Part shown: piece after piece, positions 51,502 to 63,116 of the stretch
How the letters are laid out: each line of letters starts with the position of its first letter
How positions within the stretch are numbered: position 1 is the stretch's first letter
DNA from: Canna indica
Lineage: Eukaryota > Streptophyta > Magnoliopsida > Zingiberales > Cannaceae
Direction: 5' to 3'
Assembly: GCA_034359265.1 (NCBI GenBank)
Contig: CP136896.1
Coordinates: 34,834,001 to 34,898,000 of the forward strand
DNA length: 64,000 bases
Program-made: the position numbers and the translations under genes
The notes under the pieces: generated by a model
What the model saw: the letters and a program-made list of their open reading frames with translations, nothing else
The model's database searches: none
What the model was told of the DNA's origin: nothing

Positions 51502-54404
51502 ATAACTCGATTAACAACTTCTCCCATCGCAGTGAATGTTCTGGAGTCGCTCGGTACTCAGATTACTGGGCGTTTCGAGCTGATACCCCGAAGTTCAATC
51601 AGTCGGCATCGTTCAAGATCTATTAGAAAAATCATGCAATTCTTTGCATTAGTCTGTCAAAAATAACTCGATTAACAACTTCTCACATCACAGTGAATGT
51701 TCTGGAGTCGCTCGGTACTCAGATTACTGGGTGTTTCGAGACGATACCCCGAAGTTCAATCAGTCGGCCTCGTTCAAAATCAATTCGAAAAATCGTGCAA
51801 TTCTTTGCATTAGTCTGTCAAAAATAACTCGATTAACAACTTCTCCCATCACAGTGAATGTTCTAGAGTCGCTCCGGACTCAGATTACAGGGTGTTTCGA
51901 GCGGATACCCCGAAGTTTAATCAGTCGGCATCGTTCAAGATCTATTCGAAAAATCATGCAATTCTTTGCATTAGTCTGTCAAAAATAACTCGATTAACAA
52001 CTTCTCCCATCATAGTTAATGTTCTGGAGTCGCTCGGGACTCAGATTACAGGGCGTTTCGAGCCGATACCCCGAAGTTCAATCAATTGGCTTTGTTCAAG
52101 ATTCTATTCGAAAAATCGTGCAATTCTGTGCATTAGTCTGTCAAAAATAACTCGATTAACAACTTCTCCCATCGCAGTGAATGTTCTGGAGTCGCTCGGG
52201 ACTCAGATTACAGGGCGTTTCGAGCGGATACCCCGAAGTTTAATCAGTCGGCATCGTTCAAGATCTATTCGAAAAATCATGCAATTCTTTGCATTAGTCT
52301 GTCAAAAATAACTCGATTAACAACTTCTCCCATCATAGTTAATGTTCTGGAGTCGCTCGGGACTCAGATTACAGGGCGTTTCGAGCCGATACCCCGAAGT
52401 TCAATCAGTTGGCTTCGTTCAAGATTCTATTCGAAAAATCGTGCAATTCTGTGCATTAGTCTGTCAAAAATAACTCGATTAACAACTTCTCCCATCGCAG
52501 TGAAAGTTCTGGAGTCGCTCGGTACTCAGATTACTGGGCGTTTCAAGCCGATACCCCGAAGTTCAATCAGTCGGCTTCGTTCAAAATCAATTCGAAAAAT
52601 CATGCAATTATGTGCATTAGTCTGTCAAAAATAACTCGATTAACAACTTCTCCCATCGCAGTGAATGTTCTGGAGTCGCTCGGTACTCAGATTACTGGGC
52701 GTTTCGAGCTGATACCCCGATGTTCAATCAGTCGACATCGTTCAAGATCTATTCGAAAAATCATGCAATTCTTTGCATTAGTCTGTCAAAAATAACTCGA
52801 TTAACAACTTCTCCCATCACAGTGAATGTTCTGGAGTCGCTCGGGACTCAGATTACAGGGCGTTTCGAGCCGATACCCCGAAGTTCAATCAGTCTGCTTC
52901 GTTCAAGATTCTATTCGAAAAGTAGTGCAATTATGTGCATTAGTCTGTCGAGAATAACTCGATTAACAACTTCTCCCATCGCAGTGAATGTTCTGGAGTC
53001 GCTCGGTACTCAGATTACTGGGCGTTTCGAGCCGATACCCCGAAGTTCAATCAGTCGGCCTCGTTCAAAATCAATTCGAAAAATCGTGCAATTCTTTGCA
53101 TTATTCTGTCAAAAATAACTCGATTAACAACTTCTCCCATCACAGTGAATGTTCTGGAGTCGCTCGGGACTCAGATTACAGGGCGTTTCGAGCCGATACC
53201 CCAAAGTTCAATCAGTCGGCATCGTTCAAGATCTATTCGAAAAATCATGCAATTCTTTGCATTAGTCTATCAAAAATAACTCGATTAACAACTTCTCCCA
53301 TCACAGTGAATGTTCTGGAGTCGCTCGGGACTCTGATTACAGGGCGTTTCGAGCCGATACCCCGAAGTTCAATCAGTTGGCTTTGTTCAAGATTCTATTC
53401 GAAAAATCGTGCAATTCTGTGCATTAGTCTGTCAAAAATAACTCGATTAACAACTTCTCCCATCGCAGTGAATGTTCTGGAGTCGCTCGGGACTCAGATT
53501 ACAGGGCGTTTCGAGCGGATACCCCGAAGTTTAATCAGTCGGCATCGTTCAAGATCTATTCGAAAAATCATGCAATTCTTTGCATTAGTCTGTCAAAAAT
53601 AACTCGATTAACAACTTCTCCCATCATAGTTAATGTTCTGGAGTCGCTCGGGACTCAGATTACAGGGCGTTTCGAGCGGATACCCCGAAGTTTAATCAGT
53701 CGGCATCGTTCAAGATCTATTCGAAAAATCATGCAATTCTTTGCATTAGTCTGTCAAAAATAACTCGATTAACAACTTCTCCCATCACAGTGAATGTTCT
53801 GGAGTCGCTCGGGACTCAGATTACAGGGCGTTTCGAGCGGATACCCCGAAGTTTAATCAGTCGGCATCGTTCAAGATCTATTCGAAAAATCATGCAATTC
53901 TTTGCATTAGTCTGTCAAAAATAACTCGATTAACAACTTCTCCCATCACAGTGAATGTTCTGGAGTCGCTCGGGACTCAGATTACAGGGCGTTTCGAGCG
54001 GATACCCCGAAGTTTAATCAGTCGGCATCGTTCAAGATCTATTCGAAAAATCATGCAATTCTTTGCATTAGTCTGTCAAAAATAACTCGATTAACAACTT
54101 CTCCCATCACAGTGAATGTTCTGGAGTCGCTCGGGACTCAGATTACAGGGCGTTTCGAGCGGATACCCCGAAGTTTAATCAGTCGGCATCGTTCAAGATC
54201 TATTCGAAAAATCATGCAATTCTTTGCATTAGTCTGTCAAAAATAACTCGATTAACAACTTCTCCCATCATAGTTAATGTTCTGGAGTCGCTCGGGACTC
54301 AGATTACAGGGCGTTTCGAGCCGATACCCCGAAGTTCAATCAGTTGGCTTCGTTCAAGATTCTATTCGAAAAATCATGCAATTCTGTGCATTAGTCTGTC
54401 AAAA
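51502..54404. repeat. 18-mer of 2903 bp with B run, copy 1
   Basis: J-A3-B2-C-B-D-L-K2-M-O-P-Q followed by five B-type monomers and D. It equals a 14-mer with four extra B-type units. P has GGGCGTTT here rather than GGGTGTTT. The closing D has AATCATGC. Confidence 0.9.
53438..54242. repeat. Run of five B-type 161-bp monomers, copy 1
   Basis: Starts at 53438, 53599, 53760, 53921 and 54082, all 161 bp. The first has CATCGCAGTG, the second CATAGTTAATG with a B second half (a D/B chimera), and the last three have CATCACAGTG and appear identical to each other. Nowhere else except 57632-58436 do more than two B-type monomers stand together. Confidence 0.93.
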
Positions 54405-55695
54405 ATAACACGATTAACAACTTCTCCCATCGCAGTGAATGTTCTGGAGTCGCTCGGTACTCAGATTACTGGGCGTTTCGAGCTGATACCCCGAAGTTCA
54501 ATCAGTCGGCATCGTTCAAGATCTATTAGAAAAATCATGCAATTCTTTGCATTAGTCTGTCAAAAATAACTCGATTAACAACTTCTCACATCACAGTGAA
54601 TGTTCTGGAGTCGCTCGGTACTCAGATTACTGGGTGTTTCGAGACGATACCCCGAAGTTCAATCAGTCGGCCTCGTTCAAAATCAATTTGAAAAATCGTG
54701 CAATTCTTTGCATTAGTCTGTCAAAAATAACTCGATTAACAACTTCTCCCATCACAGTGAATGTTCTGGAGTCGCTCCGGACTCAGATTACAGGGTGTTT
54801 CGAGCGGATACCCCGAAGTTTAATCAGTCGGCATCGTTCAAGATCTATTCGAAAAATCATGCAATTCTTTGCATTAGTCTGTCAAAAATAACTCGATTAA
54901 CAACTTCTCCCATCATAGTTAATGTTCTGGAGTCGCTCGGGACTCAGATTACAGGGCGTTTCGAGCCGATACCCCGAAGTTCAATCAATTGGCTTTGTTC
55001 AAGATTCTATTCGAAAAATCGTGCAATTCTGTGCATTAGTCTGTCAAAAATAACTCGATTAACAACTTCTCCCATCGCAGTGAATGTTCTGGAGTCGCTC
55101 GGGACTCAGATTACAGGGCGTTTCGAGCGGATACCCCGAAGTTTAATCAGTCGGCATCGTTCAAGATCTATTCGAAAAATCATGCAATTCTTTGCATTAG
55201 TCTGTCAAAAATAACTCGATTAACAACTTCTCCCATCATAGTTAATGTTCTGGAGTCGCTCGGGACTCAGATTACAGGGCGTTTCGAGCCGATACCCCGA
55301 AGTTCAATCAGTTGGCTTCGTTCAAGATTCTATTCGAAAAATCGTGCAATTCTGTGCATTAGTCTGTCAAAAATAACTCGATTAACAACTTCTCCCATCG
55401 CAGTGAATGTTCTGGAGTCGCTCGGTACTCAGATTACTGGGCGTTTCAAGCCGATACCCCGAAGTTCAATCAGTCGGCTTCGTTCAAAATCAATTCGAAA
55501 AATCATGCAATTATGTGCATTAGTCTGTCAAAAATAACTCGATTAACAACTTCTCCCATCATAGTTAATGTTCTGGAGTCGCTCGGGACTCAGATTACAG
55601 GGCGTTTCGAGCCGATACCCCGAAGTTCAATCAGTTGGCTTCGTTCAAGATTCTATTCGAAAAATCGTGCAATTCTGTGCATTAGTCTGTCAAAA
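54405..55695. repeat. 8-mer of 1291 bp (J-A3-B2-C-B-D-L-D)
   Basis: A shortened unit in which L passes directly to D, without the K2-M-O-P-Q module. A3 ends in AATTTGAAAAA. It lies between the two 18-mers. Confidence 0.9.
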
Positions 55696-58598
55696 ATAAC
55701 ATGATTAACAACTTCTCCCATCGCAGTGAATGTTCTGGAGTCGCTCGGTACTCAGATTACTGGGCGTTTCAAGCTGATACCCCGAAGTTCAATCAGTCGG
55801 CATCGTTCAAGATCTATTAGAAAAATCATGCAATTCTTTGCATTAGTCTGTCAAAAATAAGTCGATTAACAACTTCTCACATCACAGTGAATGTTCTGGA
55901 GTCGCTCGGTACTCAGATTACTGGGTGTTTCGAGACGATACCCCGAAGTTCAATCAGTCGGCCTCGTTCAAAATCAATTCGAAAAATCGTGCAATTCTTT
56001 GCATTAGTCTGTCAAAAATAACTCGATTAACAACTTCTCCCATCACAGTGAATGTTCTAGAGTCGCTCCGGACTCAGATTACAGGGTGTTTCGAGCGGAT
56101 ACCCCGAAGTTTAATCAGTCGGCATCGTTCAAGATCTATTCGAAAAATCATGCAATTCTTTGCATTAGTCTGTCAAAAATAACTCGATTAACAACTTCTC
56201 CCATCATAGTTAATGTTCTGGAGTCGCTCGGGACTCAGATTACAGGGCGTTTCGAGCCGATACCCCGAAGTTCAATCAATTGGCTTTGTTCAAGATTCTA
56301 TTCGAAAAATCGTGCAATTCTGTGCATTAGTCTGTCAAAAATAACTCGATTAACAACTTCTCCCATCGCAGTGAATGTTCTGGAGTCGCTCGGGACTCAG
56401 ATTACAGGGCGTTTCGAGCGGATACCCCGAAGTTTAATCAGTCGGCATCGTTCAAGATCTATTCGAAAAATCATGCAATTCTTTGCATTAGTCTGTCAAA
56501 AATAACTCGATTAACAACTTCTCCCATCATAGTTAATGTTCTGGAGTCGCTCGGGACTCAGATTACAGGGCGTTTCGAGCCGATACCCCGAAGTTCAATC
56601 AGTTGGCTTCGTTCAAGATTCTATTCGAAAAATCGTGCAATTCTGTGCATTAGTCTGTCAAAAATAACTCGATTAACAACTTCTCCCATCGCAGTGAATG
56701 TTCTGGAGTCGCTCGGTACTCAGATTACTGGGCGTTTCAAGCCGATACCCCGAAGTTCAATCAGTCGGCTTCGTTCAAAATCAATTCGAAAAATCATGCA
56801 ATTATGTGCATTAGTCTGTCAAAAATAACTCGATTAACAACTTCTCCCATCGCAGTGAATGTTCTGGAGTCGCTCGGTACTCAGATTACTGGGCGTTTCG
56901 AGCTGATACCCCGATGTTCAATCAGTCGACATCGTTCAAGATCTATTCGAAAAATCATGCAATTCTTTGCATTAGTCTGTCAAAAATAACTCGATTAACA
57001 ACTTCTCCCATCACAGTGAATGTTCTGGAGTCGCTCGGGACTCAGATTACAGGGCGTTTCGAGCCGATACCCCGAAGTTCAATCAGTCTGCTTCGTTCAA
57101 GATTCTATTCGAAAAGTAGTGCAATTATGTGCATTAGTCTGTCGAGAATAACTCGATTAACAACTTCTCCCATCGCAGTGAATGTTCTGGAGTCGCTCGG
57201 TACTCAGATTACTGGGCGTTTCGAGCCGATACCCCGAAGTTCAATCAGTCGGCCTCGTTCAAAATCAATTCGAAAAATCGTGCAATTCTTTGCATTATTC
57301 TGTCAAAAATAACTCGATTAACAACTTCTCCCATCACAGTGAATGTTCTGGAGTCGCTCGGGACTCAGATTACAGGGCGTTTCGAGCCGATACCCCAAAG
57401 TTCAATCAGTCGGCATCGTTCAAGATCTATTCGAAAAATCATGCAATTCTTTGCATTAGTCTATCAAAAATAACTCGATTAACAACTTCTCCCATCACAG
57501 TGAATGTTCTGGAGTCGCTCGGGACTCTGATTACAGGGCGTTTCGAGCCGATACCCCGAAGTTCAATCAGTTGGCTTTGTTCAAGATTCTATTCGAAAAA
57601 TCGTGCAATTCTGTGCATTAGTCTGTCAAAAATAACTCGATTAACAACTTCTCCCATCGCAGTGAATGTTCTGGAGTCGCTCGGGACTCAGATTACAGGG
57701 CGTTTCGAGCGGATACCCCGAAGTTTAATCAGTCGGCATCGTTCAAGATCTATTCGAAAAATCATGCAATTCTTTGCATTAGTCTGTCAAAAATAACTCG
57801 ATTAACAACTTCTCCCATCATAGTTAATGTTCTGGAGTCGCTCGGGACTCAGATTACAGGGCGTTTCGAGCGGATACCCCGAAGTTTAATCAGTCGGCAT
57901 CGTTCAAGATCTATTCGAAAAATCATGCAATTCTTTGCATTAGTCTGTCAAAAATAACTCGATTAACAACTTCTCCCATCACAGTGAATGTTCTGGAGTC
58001 GCTCGGGACTCAGATTACAGGGCGTTTCGAGCGGATACCCCGAAGTTTAATCAGTCGGCATCGTTCAAGATCTATTCGAAAAATCATGCAATTCTTTGCA
58101 TTAGTCTGTCAAAAATAACTCGATTAACAACTTCTCCCATCACAGTGAATGTTCTGGAGTCGCTCGGGAGTCAGATTACAGGGCGTTTCGAGCGGATACC
58201 CCGAAGTTTAATCAGTCGGCATCGTTCAAGATCTATTCGAAAAATCATGCAATTCTTTGCATTAGTCTGTCAAAAATAACTCGATTAACAACTTCTCCCA
58301 TCACAGTGAATGTTCTGGAGTCGCTCGGGACTCAGATTACAGGGCGTTTCGAGCGGATACCCCGAAGTTTAATCAGTCGGCATCGTTCAAGATCTATTCG
58401 AAAAATCATGCAATTCTTTGCATTAGTCTGTCAAAAATAACTCGATTAACAACTTCTCCCATCATAGTTAATGTTCTGGAGTCGCTCGGGACTCAGATTA
58501 CAGGGCGTTTCGAGCCGATACCCCGAAGTTCAATCAGTTGGCTTCGTTCAAGATTCTATTCGAAAAATCGTGCAATTCTGTGCATTAGTCTGTCAAAA
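55696..58598. repeat. 18-mer of 2903 bp with B run, copy 2
   Basis: Same order as 51502-54404, at an offset of 4194 bp. It opens with the J variant (AACATGATTAAC, TTCAAGCTG), so its left end resembles 48920 and its right end 51502. Confidence 0.9.
57632..58436. repeat. Run of five B-type 161-bp monomers, copy 2
   Basis: Starts at 57632, 57793, 57954, 58115 and 58276, matching 53438-54242 at 4194 bp. One difference seen: GGGAGTCAG in the fourth monomer where the other copy has GGGACTCAG. Confidence 0.93.
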
Positions 58599-60857
58599 AT
58601 AACACGATTAACAACTTCTCCCATCGCAATGAATGTTCTGGAGTCGCTCGGTACTCAGATTACTGGGCGTTTCGAGCTGATACCCCGAAGTTCAATCAGT
58701 CGGCATCGTTCAAGATCTATTAGAAAAATCATGCAATTCTTTGCATTAGTCTGTCAAAAATAACTCGATTAACAACTTCTCACATCACAGTGAATGTTCT
58801 GGAGTCGCTCGGTACTCAGATTACTGGGTGTTTCAAGACGATACCCCGAAGTTCAATCAGTCGGCCTCGTTCAAAATCAATTCGAAAAATCGTGCAATTC
58901 TTTGCATTAGTCTGTCAAAAATAACTCGATTAACAACTTCTCCCATCACAGTGAATGTTCTGGAGTCGCTCCGGACTCAGATTACAGGGTGTTTCGAGCG
59001 GATACCCCGAAGTTTAATCAGTCGGCATCGTTCAAGATCTATTCGAAAAATCATGCAATTCTTTGCATTAGTCTGTCAAAAATAACTCGATTAACAACTT
59101 CTCCCATCATAGTTAATGTTCTGGAGTCGCTCGGGACTCAGATTACAGGGCGTTTCGAGCCGATACCCCGAAGTTCAATCAATTGGCTTTGTTCAAGATT
59201 CTATTCGAAAAATCGTGCAATTCTGTGCATTAGTCTGTCAAAAATAACTCGATTAACAACTTCTCCCATCGCAGTGAATGTTCTGGAGTCGCTCGGGACT
59301 CAGATTACAGGGCGTTTCGAGCGGATACCCCGAAGTTTAATCAGTCGGCATCGTTCAAGATCTATTCGAAAAATCATGCAATTCTTTGCATTAGTCTGTC
59401 AAAAATAACTCGATTAACAACTTCTCCCATCATAGTTAATGTTCTGGAGTCGCTCGGGACTCAGATTACAGGGCGTTTCGAGCCGATACCCCGAAGTTCA
59501 ATCAGTTGGCTTCGTTCAAGATTCTATTCGAAAAATCGTGCAATTCTGTGCATTAGTCTGTCAAAAATAACTCGATTAACAACTTCTCCCATCGCAGTGA
59601 ATGTTCTGGAGTCGCTCGGTACTCAGATTACTGGGCGTTTCAAGCCGATACCCCGAAGTTCAATCAGTCGGCTTCGTTCAAAATCAATTCGAAAAATCAT
59701 GCAATTATGTGCATTAGTCTGTCAAAAATAACTCGATTAACAACTTCTCCCATCGCAGTGAATGTTCTGGAGTCGCTCGGTACTCAGATTACTGGGCGTT
59801 TCGAGCTGATACCCCGATGTTCAATCAGTCGACATCGTTCAAGATCTATTCAAAAAATCATGCAATTCTTTGCATTAGTCTGTCAAAAATAACTCGATTA
59901 ACAACTTCTCCCATCACAGTGAATGTTCTGGAGTCGCTCGGGACTCAGATTACAGGGCGTTTCGAGCCGATACCCCGAAGTTCAATCAGTCTGCTTCGTT
60001 CAAGATTCTATTCGAAAAGTAGTGCAATTATGTGCATTAGTCTGTCGAGAATAACTCGATTAACAACTTCTCCCATCGCAGTGAATGTTCTGGAGTCGCT
60101 CGGTACTCAGATTACTGGGCGTTTCGAGCCGATACCCCGAAGTTCAATCAGTCGGCCTCGTTCAAAATCAATTCGAAAAATCGTGCAATTCTTTGCATTA
60201 TTCTGTCAAAAATAACTCGATTAACAACTTCTCCCATCACAGTGAATGTTCTGGAGTCGCTCGGGACTCAGATTACAGGGCGTTTCGAGCCGATACCCCA
60301 AAGTTCAATCAGTCGGCATCGTTCAAGATCTATTCGAAAAATCATGCAATTCTTTGCATTAGTCTATCAAAAATAACTCGATTAACAACTTCTCCCATCA
60401 CAGTGAATGTTCTGGAGTCGCTCGGGACTCTGATTACAGGGCGTTTCGAGCCGATACCCCGAAGTTCAATCAGTTGGCTTTGTTCAAGATTCTATTCGAA
60501 AAATCAAGCAATTCTGTGCATTAGTCTGTCAAAAATAACTCGATTAACAACTTCTCCCATCGCAGTGAATGTTCTGGAGTCGCTCGGGACTCAGATTATA
60601 GGGCGTTTCGAGCGGATACCCCGAAGTTTAATCAGTCGGCATCGTTCAAGATCTATTCGAAAAATCATGCAATTCTTTGCATTAGTCTGTCAAAAATAAC
60701 TCGATTAACAACTTCTCCCATCATAGTTAATGTTCTGGAGTCGCTCGGGACTCAGATTACAGGGCGTTTCGAGCCGATACCCCGAAGTTCAATCAGTTGG
60801 CTTCGTTCAAGATTCTATTCGAAAAATCGTGCAATTCTGTGCATTAGTCTGTCAAAA
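58599..60857. repeat. 14-mer of 2259 bp, copy 1
   Basis: J-A3-B2-C-B-D-L-K2-M-O-P-Q-B-D. Marks shared with the next copy: TTCAAAAAATC in K2, AATCAAGCAATT in Q and GATTATAGGG in the last B. It differs from that copy by CGCAATGAATG in J, AACACGATTAAC at the J start, TTCAAGACG in A3 and CAATTGGC in C. Confidence 0.92.
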
Positions 60858-63116
60858 ATAACTCGATTAACAACTTCTCCCATCGCAGTGAATGTTCTGG
60901 AGTCGCTCGGTACTCAGATTACTGGGCGTTTCGAGCTGATACCCCGAAGTTCAATCAGTCGGCATCGTTCAAGATCTATTAGAAAAATCATGCAATTCTT
61001 TGCATTAGTCTGTCAAAAATAACTCGATTAACAACTTCTCACATCACAGTGAATGTTCTGGAGTCGCTCGGTACTCAGATTACTGGGTGTTTCGAGCCGA
61101 TACCCCGAAGTTCAATCAGTCGGCCTCGTTCAAAATCAATTCGAAAAATCGTGCAATTCTTTGCATTAGTCTGTCAAAAATAACTCGATTAACAACTTCT
61201 CCCATCACAGTGAATGTTCTGGAGTCGCTCCGGACTCAGATTACAGGGTGTTTCGAGCGGATACCCCGAAGTTTAATCAGTCGGCATCGTTCAAGATCTA
61301 TTCGAAAAATCATGCAATTCTTTGCATTAGTCTGTCAAAAATAACTCGATTAACAACTTCTCCCATCATAGTTAATGTTCTGGAGTCGCTCGGGACTCAG
61401 ATTACAGGGCGTTTCGAGCCGATACCCCGAAGTTCAATCAGTTGGCTTTGTTCAAGATTCTATTCGAAAAATCGTGCAATTCTGTGCATTAGTCTGTCAA
61501 AAATAACTCGATTAACAACTTCTCCCATCGCAGTGAATGTTCTGGAGTCGCTCGGGACTCAGATTACAGGGCGTTTCGAGCGGATACCCCGAAGTTTAAT
61601 CAGTCGGCATCGTTCAAGATCTATTCGAAAAATCATGCAATTCTTTGCATTAGTCTGTCAAAAATAACTCGATTAACAACTTCTCCCATCATAGTTAATG
61701 TTCTGGAGTCGCTCGGGACTCAGATTACAGGGCGTTTCGAGCCGATACCCCGAAGTTCAATCAGTTGGCTTCGTTCAAGATTCTATTCGAAAAATCGTGC
61801 AATTCTGTGCATTAGTCTGTCAAAAATAACTCGATTAACAACTTCTCCCATCGCAGTGAATGTTCTGGAGTCGCTCGGTACTCAGATTACTGGGCGTTTC
61901 AAGCCGATACCCCGAAGTTCAATCAGTCGGCTTCGTTCAAAATCAATTCGAAAAATCATGCAATTATGTGCATTAGTCTGTCAAAAATAACTCGATTAAC
62001 AACTTCTCCCATCGCAGTGAATGTTCTGGAGTCGCTCGGTACTCAGATTACTGGGCGTTTCGAGCTGATACCCCGATGTTCAATCAGTCGACATCGTTCA
62101 AGATCTATTCAAAAAATCATGCAATTCTTTGCATTAGTCTGTCAAAAATAACTCGATTAACAACTTCTCCCATCACAGTGAATGTTCTGGAGTCGCTCGG
62201 GACTCAGATTACAGGGCGTTTCGAGCCGATACCCCGAAGTTCAATCAGTCTGCTTCGTTCAAGATTCTATTCGAAAAGTAGTGCAATTATGTGCATTAGT
62301 CTGTCGAGAATAACTCGATTAACAACTTCTCCCATCGCAGTGAATGTTCTGGAGTCGCTCGGTACTCAGATTACTGGGCGTTTCGAGCCGATACCCCGAA
62401 GTTCAATCAGTCGGCCTCGTTCAAAATCAATTCGAAAAATCGTGCAATTCTTTGCATTATTCTGTCAAAAATAACTCGATTAACAACTTCTCCCATCACA
62501 GTGAATGTTCTGGAGTCGCTCGGGACTCAGATTACAGGGCGTTTCGAGCCGATACCCCAAAGTTCAATCAGTCGGCATCGTTCAAGATCTATTCGAAAAA
62601 TCATGCAATTCTTTGCATTAGTCTATCAAAAATAACTCGATTAACAACTTCTCCCATCACAGTGAATGTTCTGGAGTCGCTCGGGACTCTGATTACAGGG
62701 CGTTTCGAGCCGATACCCCGAAGTTCAATCAGTTGGCTTTGTTCAAGATTCTATTCGAAAAATCAAGCAATTCTGTGCATTAGTCTGTCAAAAATAACTC
62801 GATTAACAACTTCTCCCATCGCAGTGAATGTTCTGGAGTCGCTCGGGACTCAGATTATAGGGCGTTTCGAGCGGATACCCCGAAGTTTAATCAGTCGGCA
62901 TCGTTCAAGATCTATTCGAAAAATCATGCAATTCTTTGCATTAGTCTGTCAAAAATAACTCGATTAACAACTTCTCCCATCATAGTTAATGTTCTGGAGT
63001 CGCTCGGGACTCAGATTACAGGGCGTTTCGAGCCGATACCCCGAAGTTCAATCAGTTGGCTTCGTTCAAGATTCTATTCGAAAAATCGTGCAATTCTGTG
63101 CATTAGTCTGTCAAAA
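60858..63116. repeat. 14-mer of 2259 bp, copy 2
   Basis: Same 14 monomers at an offset of 2259 bp. Only a handful of differences from copy 1 were noticed by eye, all in its first four monomers. This makes the right end of the window look recently amplified. Confidence 0.92.
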
